The notes: a model not told the origin generated them from the sequence alone. 64,000 nt of DNA from Chrysomallon squamiferum (GCA_012295275.1 CM022667.1:8637038-8701037); one strand, 5' to 3'. Shown: positions 1 to 10,787, numbered from the stretch's first letter. Numbers and translations are program-made.

Positions 1-3000
1 TCTGTGCTGCAGAAATGATGAGAGGTCATTGCCTTGGAAATTGCACTGCTTACACTTGAACTTGGCTGATTCGGTGTGAGTCTTCAAGTGGTTGTCCAGC
101 AACTCCTGACTGTATGCTATGTATGCACACTTGCTGCATTTCACAAACAACTTTTCCTGTACCTCTTCATGATCACCGTCTGCTAGATTGGCATCTTCAA
201 TGTTGATGTTGCTGTTCTTGTCAACTGATGGATCAGCGTAGTGGTTGTAGGACTGGATATGTTTCTTCAGGTCACACTTCCACCTGGAACTGTAGCCACA
301 CACTCTGCAGGAGAAGGGCTTGTCTTCAGAATGAAGTACAGAATGGCGTTTCAGCTCAGCAGGGCTGTGGCCAATAAATGGACATTCCAGACAATGGTAA
401 AGACCTTGATTGATTAAACTTCGAAATACTGGCTGCTTGTGTGGTTTTGTTGGCTGGATGAGGGGTGGTGGTGGAGGCAATGTCTTTGCTTTCAGTTTCG
501 GCAACGGAAGTTTAGACCGGTCTGTTGATGTTGTGTTTCTCTCAGCATTTGTCATCACTGGAAGGATGACAGTCTGTGATCCTGACACACTGGAATTGAG
601 AAGATAAGCTACTGGCTGTGGTGTTTGTTGATGCAAATTTCCTTCTGGCATCACAGTGACATTGGGTGGAGCTATTTTCTTCATTTTTGTGGTGTCAATG
701 ACATCTTTGATCGTTCCACCTCCACAACGTTTCATGTGTTTAACGACGTCCCACTTCCACTTGCTCTTGTAGTTGCATCGAGGACAATGGTACGGCTTTT
801 CGTCAGAATGGTTTTTCATGTGCTGAGTTATTTCAGACGGCCACCTGGCTCTGTATTCACATCGAGGACACTTGTAAGGAAGCAAAATATCAGTATTACT
901 AGATCCACTGTTTTGATTCGAATGATTTTCATCTGAATGTTTGCCTGAATGATTGTTTAGTCGCTGTCGAACTGCTGCAGCTACTGCCTTCTGGGTCTCC
1001 TCTGTGATTGGTCGTTTGCTCTCACTGTTCCCATCATGCCTGAACAGATCATCACAGTCTTCTAATGTGTGCACATTGGTGATTCTAATTTGACTTATAT
1101 CATCACTATCACTTCCTTTTTCCTTCAGTTCCATTGGAGTTGGTTCTGAAGATGGTCTTTCAGTTTTGATGTCTTGGAATCTCTGATCAGCTTTAATCAA
1201 ACTTGGAAGATCATCAGGAGAGAGACTCTTCGGAGTCAACCCCAAAGATCGTGACTCAAGATCCTGCATATCTGAGTCTGACAACCTGCGCCTCTTCCTG
1301 GGTGGTTCATCAGGCCAGTTGTTTGTTAACAGTGATGGCACGTCAACCAAAGCTGAAGCTGTTTTAGCTGTGTGGTCGTTGGCCTCATCGTTTATTACAG
1401 AAGATGATTTGCCATTGCCTCCAGTTTCACGTCTCTTGTACGGATTTGGCAGAGAATGGTGGCTCTTCTCAAAGTGCTTCACCAGGTCCCACTTCCATTT
1501 GTACGTGGATCCACAGACCATGCAGATAAATGGTCGCTCTTCTGAATGTGAAACAGCGTGTTTCTGCAGCTCAGCAGGCCATTTGGCAACAAAGTCGCAC
1601 ATATTACATTTAAGCTGTTTCGAGTCAGGTGATGACAGCTCTTGTGCATTCAGGCCAGTGATGGTGTTCAGAGGCATCTTCAGAAGATGATATGTCTGCT
1701 GCAGGCCGTGAGGTATCTTCTGTATTGCATCTTTGTGTTCTTTGATTTTCTCGGCATGACTTTCAAGAAAGTGCTTGTTAAGTTCATCCACTCCGTTGAA
1801 GTGCTCCTGACATTCAGCACACTTGAACGCTCTCTTGTTCAGGTGCAGAGTCATGTGTGAACTATAGTCTACCAGAGTTTTTGCAACAAACCCGCACTTG
1901 GTACACTGAAGAATGGCAGCCTTTGACTCTGGTGCCTTCTTAATCTGATCATCATCTCCATCCCAAAGGGGCTCCATCTTGATTTTGAAGAAATCTGGAT
2001 TCAGAGTTTCATTTTCTTCTTTCTTCACAGAAAAATCGAGTGGTTCGTTCTGCATATTACTAGCACCTGCACTGGAGCCTGCTGCATCTCCAGCCCGAGA
2101 AGCAGATGGATCTTTAGTGACTGGTTGAGAATACACTGGACGAGCAGAGTTAGTGATGAATGGTCCAATGTAATTTGGTATTATCAAAGTTGTTAAAGGA
2201 GAATCTCTGCTGTCTTGAGTAGTTGAAGGACTGCTTCTGTTCATGCTGGTTGGTGTGTCTGATCTCGACTGACTGGGTGAAGATCCAGACTGTGCTTGCC
2301 CATTCATTCCACTGTTTGACAGGATACTGTTACTGTAAATTCGTCGTCTTCCATAGATGGTATGATTCCCCGAGTTAACAAGGTACATCAAACCTGGTGG
2401 TCTTTTGCTGTTATCTGGAACCTCACTGCTGTGTTTCTCTTTCCAGTGTTTGTTCAAAGACTTTCTCCATTTGTAGATATTTCCACAGCAGGAACATGCA
2501 AATTTGATTCCAGAGTCATCAACAACTTCAAAATATTTAGCTGGGTCCACTTCTTGTCTTGTCTTTTTCTTTTTCTCTGGAGCAGCAACTGCAGCAGCAG
2601 TAGCAGTTTCTTCAGGAGCCACAGGTTCAACTGTGACAATTTCTTCTTCGTCATCCTCTTCCTCCTCAGCATCCTCCTCAGCGTCATCCTCAATGTTCTC
2701 CATCTCTCGCATTTCTTTTTCAGTCAGACTGCTGTTGGGTGTGATGCTCAGGTCATCCTGGTCTCGCCCCAAAGCCAAAAGCTGACCATCCTGGCCAGAG
2801 AAATGAAGTTTTCTGTGTCTTGGTAATTTCTGTTTGTACTTGGTTGCATACTCGCATATATCACATTCATAAATAATAAAGTCATGTTTGTGTTCATCTT
2901 TCTGATGATGGAGGAATGTTTTGGCACTTGTTGACGTAAATTCACACACACCACAGACATACGTTCTGTTCTGGATGTTTCCACAACGTGTCGGAGTCAC

Positions 3001-3420
3001 CGGGGTGGTTTCCCCTTCCTCCGCAATAATCAGCCTTCCACTCTCATCCTGTTCATCGTCATTGAGCATTTCGTCTGAAAAGGAACTGTCTCCATTGACG
3101 TAATCATTTCCTTGCACTTCAGCCATTGTCGTGGAATGTTCGTTAGCATCAGTGGAATGTTCAGAGCTGCTTCTGGAAGACCTTGGTTTTCCTGGAATGT
3201 TGCTGCTTTTCAGACTGTTTCGTCTCTGAGAACTGTTCTCCACCTTTTCCTTGTCCTCGTTTTCGCCGTGGGCAGTCATCTGATGATGAAGAAATTCTTT
3301 TGAATCTGTGCAGGTGAATCGACACTGCTTACAAAACCGGTTGCGACCTGTCACTTTAGGCTGTGCATCTCCTGTCTCTGTTTCTTCAGAGGTCACAGCA
3401 TTATCCACTTCGGACGACAT
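1..3420 (-). CDS. Large multi-C2H2 zinc-finger protein, N-terminal 1140 residues (C-terminus beyond window)
   Basis: Reading down from an ATG at 3420, the frame stays open for 1140 codons to the window edge, so the gene is 3' truncated here. The start is supported by A at -3 and by an in-frame TGA at 3435-3433. Fourteen C2H2-type fingers are visible (first Cys to last His/Cys): 30-51, 156-177, 186-206, 309-330, 506-526, 534-555, 605-625, 633-654, 851-871, 879-899, 1010-1030, 1038-1060, 1095-1115, and 1123 onward (cut). Finger 10 is C2HC (Cys899). Most fingers come in pairs joined by 7-residue linkers such as SEERPFI and SDEKPYH, variants of TGEKP. Between fingers are an acidic run (about 241-262), basic NLS-like patches (281-289; PPRKRRRLS 706-714), a CtBP-type motif variant PLDFS (460-464) and two SUMO consensus sites (IKME 480-483; IKTE 751-754). 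Inferred role: nuclear DNA-binding regulator, perhaps a repressor. I cannot assign an orthologue; REST- or charlatan-like architecture is only a guess. Confidence 0.93.
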   Translation of the reverse strand, partial: MSSEVDNAVTSEETETGDAQPKVTGRNRFCKQCRFTCTDSKEFLHHQMTAHGENEDKEKVENSSQRRNSLKSSNIPGKPRSSRSSSEHSTDANEHSTTMAEVQGNDYVNGDSSFSDEMLNDDEQDESGRLIIAEEGETTPVTPTRCGNIQNRTYVCGVCEFTSTSAKTFLHHQKDEHKHDFIIYECDICEYATKYKQKLPRHRKLHFSGQDGQLLALGRDQDDLSITPNSSLTEKEMREMENIEDDAEEDAEEEEDDEEEIVTVEPVAPEETATAAAVAAPEKKKKTRQEVDPAKYFEVVDDSGIKFACSCCGNIYKWRKSLNKHWKEKHSSEVPDNSKRPPGLMYLVNSGNHTIYGRRRIYSNSILSNSGMNGQAQSGSSPSQSRSDTPTSMNRSSPSTTQDSRDSPLTTLIIPNYIGPFITNSARPVYSQPVTKDPSASRAGDAAGSSAGASNMQNEPLDFSVKKEENETLNPDFFKIKMEPLWDGDDDQIKKAPESKAAILQCTKCGFVAKTLVDYSSHMTLHLNKRAFKCAECQEHFNGVDELNKHFLESHAEKIKEHKDAIQKIPHGLQQTYHLLKMPLNTITGLNAQELSSPDSKQLKCNMCDFVAKWPAELQKHAVSHSEERPFICMVCGSTYKWKWDLVKHFEKSHHSLPNPYKRRETGGNGKSSSVINDEANDHTAKTASALVDVPSLLTNNWPDEPPRKRRRLSDSDMQDLESRSLGLTPKSLSPDDLPSLIKADQRFQDIKTERPSSEPTPMELKEKGSDSDDISQIRITNVHTLEDCDDLFRHDGNSESKRPITEETQKAVAAAVRQRLNNHSGKHSDENHSNQNSGSSNTDILLPYKCPRCEYRARWPSEITQHMKNHSDEKPYHCPRCNYKSKWKWDVVKHMKRCGGGTIKDVIDTTKMKKIAPPNVTVMPEGNLHQQTPQPVAYLLNSSVSGSQTVILPVMTNAERNTTSTDRSKLPLPKLKAKTLPPPPPLIQPTKPHKQPVFRSLINQGLYHCLECPFIGHSPAELKRHSVLHSEDKPFSCRVCGYSSRWKCDLKKHIQSYNHYADPSVDKNSNINIEDANLADGDHEEVQEKLFVKCSKCAYIAYSQELLDNHLKTHTESAKFKCKQCNFQGNDLSSFLQHR

Positions 3421-3473
3421 TGTTGTGTGTGGTCAGCTCCACCCCGAGGGCCCCCGAAAATTGTTGTTTCCTC
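3421..3473 (-). other. 5' UTR part of zinc-finger coding exon, with 3' splice site
   Basis: On the minus strand the ATG at 3420 is preceded by 53 bases and then a pyrimidine-rich stretch ending TTATGTCTTTCAG, with the AG at 3475-3474. This is a good spliceosomal acceptor, so the coding exon probably begins at 3473. The in-frame TGA at 3435-3433 shows the coding start lies inside this exon. The upstream part of the transcript must come from a distant 5' exon. RNA-seq would settle the junction. Confidence 0.6.
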
Positions 3474-3540
3474 CTGAAAGACATAACAAAACAACCTGTA
3501 AGTGTCAGTCAGAAACCACTGTAAGACAGCAAATATTAAA

Positions 3541-3607
3541 GTAGTAATAGGTGTAGTAGTAGTAGTAGTAACAGTAGTTGTTATAATAGTAGTAGTAGTA
3601 ATAGTAA

Positions 3608-3651
<44 letters not shown>

Positions 3652-3800
3652 CTGATAATAATGGTTCTAGTAATAGTAGTTGTAATAGTAAGTCGTTGGT
3701 GTAATAGTAGTAGTAGCAGTAGTAATGGTTATAGTAGTTGTTGTAGTAATGCTAGTAGTAGTTGTAGTAGTAGTAGTTGTAGCAGCAGTTGCTGTTGTTG
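3541..3800. repeat. (TAG)n imperfect trinucleotide array
   Basis: About 260 bases of GTA/TAG triplets interrupted by AAT, TTG, CAG and TGG variants. The purest block is at about 3604-3650. It begins about 70 bases upstream (minus strand) of the zinc-finger acceptor, so it lies inside the intron close to the splice site. Its apparent reading frames, rich in Val or Ser, are repeat artefacts. Confidence 0.9.
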
Positions 3801-4045
3801 TGCTTTACAGCAGTCATGAAATATTAATATTAAAAATAAGTATTTAAACAAATATAATACACTAATCAAAAAGCAAATCAACAAGGATTCTCATCTGAGT
3901 TTTGAATCTGTAATCAATACATTTAATTTGGTATCATTACTTGTATGGTTAAAATGTACTGGTGAAATAAAGGTCACAGTACCACTGAACTGAAAGAAAA
4001 GATGTGGCATCAGTTCTTGTGTGGTAAGAAGTATTGAAAGGAAAG

Positions 4046-4046
<1 letters not shown>

Positions 4047-4107
<61 letters not shown>
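4047..4107. repeat. (AC)n microsatellite
   Basis: About 30 uninterrupted AC dinucleotides. Cys-Val and His-Thr reading frames across it are artefacts. Confidence 0.97.
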
Positions 4108-4109
<2 letters not shown>

Positions 4110-4266
4110 GTATTAATATAAAGATATGTACACATTTACAAATAGACACCCACAAACAAATATATTATATCCATCACAAAAATAATGTAAACCATTTGAG
4201 TTTGTTGTTGTTTCATACCCAGAGGTATGGGATCACATCACACCGTATTTAAAAAGTTAACTTCAC

Positions 4267-4380
4267 TTAATAAATAAATAAATAAAAAAATATAAAAATA
4301 TAAAAAAAAAAAAAATAAAAAAAATTAAATTAAAAAATAATAAAAATAAATTTAAAAATAAAAATATAAATATAAAATAA
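4267..4380. repeat. A-rich low-complexity tract (AAAT/AAAAT)
   Basis: About 115 bases made almost only of A and T, starting as (AATA)n and grading into poly-A with scattered T. No gene signal seen. Confidence 0.9.
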
Positions 4381-5124
4381 GTTGCAGCCAAGAAAAGAAT
4401 TCATTATTTTATTTTTATTAAATGTAAATAGCTTTTTTTCACACGATTTCAAATTTATCCAGCTATTTAAATAGGTGTGTCACTTCTTGTTCATTTTTTT
4501 TTTTTTAACATCTCTGTGGGCTTTTGTTGTTTTAATTTCAAATATTTTTATATTTCTGGCAGTTATTATAATTAATTTACTTTCAAAATTAATCATTCCG
4601 ATTTTTAACAGAAATAATCATTTAAAGAATAAAATAAAATTAATTCAGGATTTTTCTTTCTTTTTTTTTCATCCTGCTGCCAAAATAAAACCCCTTTGTT
4701 TTATAAAATTAATTATATTTGTAAACAATCAACTTTTTTTTTGTTTTGATGTTTGTTTCTGTGTCTTTGAACACAGAAATAAACCCAGGTAACCTAAAAA
4801 CCACAGCTAAATGCCACATACTGGGACATCTCCAGGAAGGCTCACATCTTTCTCTTTTTCACGAAAGCCTGTAACCCTTGACAAAAAAAAAAAAGAAACT
4901 TGCTGAGAACCTGGCTGTCCAACTTCCTCATTTAAAACAAGGAAACTGCTTTCTCTCTCCAGTACAAATGGCATTGTCTTTTCATTCTGCATCCATCTAC
5001 TTGAGCGAGCCAAGACAATGACTTTTTGAACTTTTTACTGTTGTTTTTGTCTGTGTTGTTGTGTTTATATGTCGCACTTGTTCACACATTACTCACTGTT
5101 ATTTACAGATCTGTCTGTCGCAGA

Positions 5125-5500
5125 TAACACAAATAAATACATTAAATAAATATACGAATTCTAAATACATTAATCAAATGTATTAATTTTTAGACACATT
5201 AAATAAATGTATGAATTCTAAATACATTAAATAACTATATTCATTCTAGAGCCAATAAATACTTTAATTCTAGAAACATTAAATAAATGTATTCATTCTA
5301 GACAGATTAAATAAATACATTAATTATAGATACACTTAAGTAAATAAATATATTAATTCTAGATACACTACATAAATAAATAAATTAATCTTGGTTCAAT
5401 AAATATCTTAATTCGAGATGTAATAAACAAAATAAACATTTACTTCTAAATATAATAAAATAAGTACATTAATTTTAAATATAAAAGAGTAAATAATAAG
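5125..5500. repeat. Degenerate minisatellite, unit about 30-40 bp (attaaataaatgtattaattctaga-like)
   Basis: A phrase close to ACATTAAATAAATGTATT followed by AATTCTAGA recurs about ten times with substitutions and small indels (near 5135, 5205, 5225, 5277, 5305, 5360 and others). It spans the gap after 5.1 kb and shows no coding potential. Confidence 0.75.
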
Positions 5501-5742
5501 TTTATTTAAGGACAGTTTCAAATCAGTAAATTAAAAACATCAATAAACATTTTAATTTAGTGTATGAGAAAATAAATTAAAATATTTTGAGTTGAGGATA
5601 TAAGATAAACATATGCTGGTTCGTACTTTTTATTCATTCAGGACACTGCTCTTTAATATTAAAAATCTAATCTTTTGATGTTATTCTGTGTTATATGAAT
5701 GAAACAAGATCCTTATTTTTCCAGTCATGTACAAGGTAACTA

Positions 5743-5787
5743 ACACACACACACACACACAGTGTGTGTGTGTGTGTGTGTGTGTGT
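5743..5787. repeat. (AC)n/(GT)n inverted repeat, hairpin-forming
   Basis: Nine AC dinucleotides run directly into thirteen GT dinucleotides, so the two halves are self-complementary around about 5761. Such a junction can extrude as a cruciform or hairpin and is easily mis-assembled. Confidence 0.9.
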
Positions 5788-6624
5788 AACTGTGGTATGT
5801 GTGGCTGGATACAAGGGAATGGCAGTGCAGGTATGTGTGTAATGTCTATGTATGAGTGTGTGTTTTACACTAATGTATGCATGTGTCTGAACACTCCAAT
5901 TATATGTCAGATGTATCTGTCTAATAAATCTGTAACACTATAATACAGTTTTATTTGTAAGTCAGTACTCAAATCAATGCTGGAACAGAACAAAGTGAAA
6001 TTTAAACTTTTAATGAATGTACACAATATAAAACATAAACACAGCAAAAAAAAATATATACATATATAAAGAGAAGAACTTTAGAAAAATAAATAATTCA
6101 ACTTGAACAAAATGATTACTTCAGTTTAATGGACCATAAAAGCTTTAAAAGTAATAACAAACTTTTCCACAAAGTTTCTTCTGCCATTTCATTACCTGAA
6201 AATATACCTCAGCTATGTAAATAATGAATAGAATTATTTTCTTCTTTGAAACGAATTCCTTTTAGTACTCCATTTTCACCTCAACCAGTCATCATAAAAA
6301 TAGGTATACAGAAATAACCCCACTAAAAATTCTTTCACTTACTGAGAAAGAAAACTGAAAAAAAAAAAAAAAATCTGATGTGTACACCTGTAACAGGCAT
6401 CAATAATTCACACTCAGGTAAGCAGTGAAAATAGCACCTGAGTCTCTCACACAATTTACCTCGCTTCTCAGAAGTTACTTAGAATTTGAAGAATGAGAGC
6501 GAAGCAGGAGAATTAAAGATGTATACAAACCAAGAATAGCTTCTCTGCGCTCCCATCTCTGACCACCTTTAGTCATCAAGAAAATGGAACATTTAACAAA
6601 GGCAAACAGGTAAGTAGAGTGTAA

Positions 6625-7010
6625 TGCCATTACTGGGGCCCAAAATGGGTTGTCATTTACCAGGTGCCATTCTGGAGGTCTGGTTTAGGTGACGGTACTG
6701 TTCCACTACACAGACTGAGATAATTTTGTTCCTGTCAGTTTAGGTTACTGTTACTATGCATAGGCCCAAACTGGGTGACGTTTCAAGTGTTTGACTTTGC
6801 TTTGCTTCCACTACCTAGGTCCATAGTGGGTTAATTTATAACAGGTAGTATTTTAAGAGTTTGATTTAGATAACAGTTCCACTGACTAGGCACAGCCTGG
6901 GTTTATTTTATTAACAGTGGCTGGCATTTCATGGATTAGATTAGTTGTAAGAGACCAGGTTGTTTTATTAATACTTCTAACAGCGTTTCATGTAGTTCCA
7001 CAGTAACTGT
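6625..7010. repeat. Degenerate tandem repeat, unit about 90-100 bp
   Basis: Phrases like tagGCCCAAAnTGGGTt, acagGTGgcATTTcaagTGTTTGatTTAG and taACaGTtCCACTac recur in the same order about four times (near 6636, 6770, 6820 and 6890), with strong divergence. The units are GC-richer than the surroundings. No coding sequence recognised. Confidence 0.6.
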
Positions 7011-8310
7011 TATTTTTATTCAACTTCCATTAGCGTCTTTTCCTACGTGAACATTTGTTTAGGTAGCAAATAATCAACAATCTAGTTAAAAGAGTTTTAA
7101 AAATGAAGAGCATGACCTTGAAATTGTTTTCACATTTGTTACACTCCAGATATTCCTGTTTCATTAGCATTCTGTTATCAGACACTTCTATCATGAAACA
7201 AAAAAAAAGTGAAAGCAGACCTGAAAATGACAGTGTTTCAATTCCACTGGCAACATTCAACCTGGATTAATGCACTAATAAAAGCTAATTTATCTTATTT
7301 TTTGGTTTTTAATGTAATAACTTAAATTAAATTGACACATACAAACAAAACAATTTAAAAAAAAAAAAAAAAAAATGTTAATTTTTATCAGATAACTTTT
7401 AATTATTTTTGATATAGCAGCATTTAGGCAGTATAAAATATATAAAAAAATAACATTCTGTTGTTCACTTTCCAGAAACAGTTTATCATTAGTTATTAAG
7501 CAGTGAAGCTGTCACTTCCTTTTCTTAAATTTAGGACAATGGAAAAAGAAAGTATTGTTTCATCTGCTATGTAATTTTCTTCTTTTTTTCTTCCCCCCCC
7601 CACATATAAATTAGTATGAAAGTATTATATTGCACCCTTCAGATGATCTCAAGGGCACTGTGACACACAGAATTAACTGCTGTACTGAGCGTCTGCTCAC
7701 AAAACACAACTAATTAATTCATATTAATTCAGTCTGATATGGCCAGAATTTATTCAACCAGCTTTGTACAGCAGTTTTTAAATGTGGAACTCCATACATG
7801 TGAGAGAATGAAGTCTACAGTTTTAACCTCAAACAGTCTCAGTTGTATCCAGGTATCTGATACGAGACAGGTGTGGGAACTATAACCCAAACCATCATGC
7901 ACCTCTCTATCAGGTAACAGGACGAATTCTAGACCATTACCACATTTCTTCTTCTTTTCTGGTTTTTTTTTTTATTTATTTATTTATTTTTATTTTTTTT
8001 TTATTTCTTTCCCCTTACAGCATTTCTTACTTATTTTACTTTTCAGTAAATTAAGTATTAGCTAACTGGTCTTATTCTACTTTCAGTCTTTACTTCAATC
8101 TGTGACCTGCAATGTCCAGGAACTGTTAAATATCAGAGTTGTATCAACACACACACACATATATATATAAAAAAAAACTAATTTAAATACTTAAAGTGTT
8201 TAGCTGCTAAAGAAACAATAAAAACAATAGCTGCTACTGATGTTTGTTTAGTTTCTGATGTCAGCTTATCAACAAACAACAAATTCAAACACAGTAGCGC
8301 TGTGATACTA

Positions 8311-8423
8311 ATAGGGTTATCACTGTTTCGAGTCTCTCGCTTGTAACCCAATAGGACGGACTTATCACTGTTTGATAAGGCAAGCTACACTTTTTTTTGA
8401 CAGGTTACAGTAAGCCGGATAAC
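8311..8423. promoter_or_regulatory. GATA-motif cluster with 7-bp palindrome
   Basis: TTATCACTGTTT occurs at 8317-8328 and again at 8362-8373, each preceded by AATAGG. The second copy is part of CTTATCA-CTGTT-TGATAAG (8361-8379), an inverted pair of GATA sites, and another GATAA follows at about 8418. This is compatible with a GATA-factor binding element inside the intron; function is inferred from motifs only. Confidence 0.3.
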
Positions 8424-8595
8424 TCCAGTTGACCTTTGGGACAACTCCGGCTGCCTTAAGTCAAACCAATTAACACAGGGCAATGTAACGTCTAAATAAA
8501 AACTCTCACAGATGGAAGCAGTTCTGCTGATCTTGTGACAAAGTTAAAGACTGAATAATGTGCAATACTGATTGATTTAAATAATTTAAAAAAAC

Positions 8596-8890
8596 ATGCA
8601 AACATGCTGTGTGACCTTATACCTAAAACAAAAATGTTGTACAGATATTTCAAACAAAATCATCAGTGACCTTAAAATGAATTGTTGTCATACACAAAAT
8701 ATTTTTGACCTTACAATTATATCACTGCATACAAATTACAATGCAATTATCATCACATACAATACGGTGACCTCACACACAATAAATTCATCAATTTAGA
8801 AAGTACTGCTGACCTTACACTAACAGTTATCACAACTTATGACCCTTACATCTTTTTATGAATTTAATTATCAACATTAATGACCACTTT
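8596..8890. repeat. Degenerate tandem repeat carrying TGACCTTA motifs
   Basis: TGACCTTA or close variants recur at about 8606, 8667, 8706, 8769, 8811, 8838 and 8880, each followed by AT-rich sequence with CA/ATCA phrases. The spacing of about 40-60 bases suggests a decayed minisatellite. Read on the minus strand the motif is TAAGGTCA, a nuclear-receptor half-site. Confidence 0.5.
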
Positions 8891-9603
8891 ATGTAAATAA
8901 GAATGTCAAAAATTATTGCTAGATCATCAAACATCCAAAAAAAAAAATAGAAGTACTTTCTTATAATCAAAACATAACTTTACAAAAACTATTATTATTA
9001 TTTAACTTTAAATATAGGTGTATTATGTATGTAATTTTGGTGACATTATTTCTCAACAGAAGCATGTCTAGACATCTAATCTAATGATGTTTTACAATGT
9101 TACAGCTAAATGAAAACACTGTATTTTTATGTTTGAAATTAACATTACTCAGTCATTAAAACCCAACAATATTATACGTAAATAAAAACACTGTACAACA
9201 ACATAGAGTTGACACCAGTGAAATGTTACATTTAAATGTAAAAGTCAAATGACAGTAATATAATAATATGACGTAGACATGTCTACATGTAAGTAAATGT
9301 AAATAATATTTTATATTCAAACAACCCTCCTAACTTATCTTTTAAAACCAGGAATTAAAACCTATACAGGTACACTTAGCCAACCAAACATACATGCAAA
9401 CTAAATAGAGAAACACACCCATACCCACACCCACACACACAGACACACACACACACAAAAAACACAGAGATGGAAAGATACTGACAATGAGAACAAAAAA
9501 AAATTGACCTGACAGAGATCACACTATTCAGTTAAAACAAAACTTCTCAAACATGGTTTACAAGCAATTAATTCTTTTCACAAAAGTTTTACAAGTGAAC
9601 AAA

Positions 9604-9733
9604 AAATTCATAAATAAATAAATAAATAAATAAATAACAACTGCTTCTAAAAGACAGCACATTAAAAATTTACACCAACAAGCTAAGCAGTAGGCACATC
9701 TGACACAAAAAAAAAAAAAAAAAAAAAAAAAAA
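9604..9733. repeat. (AAAT)n array and poly-A tract
   Basis: An (ATAA)n array of about 30 bases (9607-9637) and an A-run of about 27 bases (9707-9733), separated by unique sequence. Confidence 0.9.
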
Positions 9734-9834
9734 CAAGGGAGTAAGACAACACCCAGATTACCCCACAGAGTATCTTGTATCGGAAAGTCAATACAAATTC
9801 TACAATCCAATAAACATGATGCAATTATCAAGTT

Positions 9835-10165
9835 ACCATGTCCCTCCTCTTCAGCACAATACCACCACCCACAGCAGGCCCCCTCGCTCAACAGGTAAAA
9901 TGGAATAGAATGTCGCTAAAGCCAGCAGGCTCTTTGTCTGTCGATGGTAAAAGTTCAACACCTATCAGTGACAAGGAACGAGGACATTGTACGCATCTCA
10001 AAGTAGAATCCCAGTGGAACTGGAGACTTGGCTACGTGATTTGAAATCAAACTGCCGTTTTACAGTCCAGAATCCAACACGTGCTCAGTCTTGTAACCGA
10101 TTTAAGTTACTGATCAGTCACAAAGTCAGACTTTAAACAAAGTTCTGGAATTTCACCACTTAAGT
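9835..10165. other. Unique GC-richer island inside the intron
   Basis: About 330 bases without simple repeats and distinctly less AT-rich than the flanks. A weak plus-strand donor-like CAACAG/GTAAAA occurs near 9894. I recognise no protein or RNA here; an enhancer or an unrelated non-coding exon are both possible. Confidence 0.3.
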
Positions 10166-10261
10166 CTGTTACAATAGAAGAAGAAGGGTTAAAAAAAAAA
10201 AAAAAAAAAAACCAGGATAAAAATGGAGGAAAAAAATATATATGTTGGTTGCAGTTTCAAA

Positions 10262-10515
10262 AGTTAAATAATAAATTAGTGTGAAACTTTTATCAACAAA
10301 ATAAGAGTTAAATAAAGTTTGGTTGATGTTTTACCAATAAAATAAAAGATAACGTCTGTTGAATGTTTGAGTTTATAATCAGTACAATAAATACACAGTT
10401 TGAAATTTTTAACAATAAAAGTTAAATAGAATAAAGTATCAAATCTTTACCAATAATAACTTTTTTAAAATTCTGCTGAGTTTTGTTTTACTTCTACCAA
10501 TAAAGTAACAGAAAA
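10262..10515. repeat. Degenerate minisatellite, unit about 50-60 bp
   Basis: TTTTACCAATAAAATAAAAG-type and GTTAAATAAAGTTTG-type phrases recur about five times in the same order (near 10290, 10330, 10385, 10420, 10450 and 10495). No coding potential seen. Confidence 0.6.
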
Positions 10516-10730
10516 ATTTAAATCTTTTGGGTGCAGTAATGAACATACAAAAAAGATATCTGTTTAAACATTACTTTAAAAAACTGTTATAATATGGAAA
10601 TTTTAATTGTACAGAACAATTTGATATATCAGTTAGAGGACCCACTGAGAGACACATAAATTATTAATTAATCGCTTGACTCTGAGACTTTCAAAAGAAT
10701 TAGGAATTCAAATTCTGGTTGTAAAGTACA

Positions 10731-10735
10731 AGTGT

Positions 10736-10786
<51 letters not shown>
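10731..10786. repeat. (TG)n microsatellite
   Basis: About 27 TG dinucleotides with one TC interruption near the start. Confidence 0.97.

Positions 10787-10787
<1 letters not shown>

Noticed and set aside
2454-2693. Other reading frames inside the zinc-finger exon (for example Leu/Lys-rich and Ser-rich frames)
   Set aside because: They are shadows of the true minus-strand frame, which carries 14 ordered C2H2 fingers.
6539-6612. Plus-strand mini-exon with good acceptor (CCACCTTTAG) and perfect donor (CAG/GTAAGT)
   Set aside because: Only 36 bases, no partner exons or coding signal; such pairs occur by chance in AT-rich DNA.
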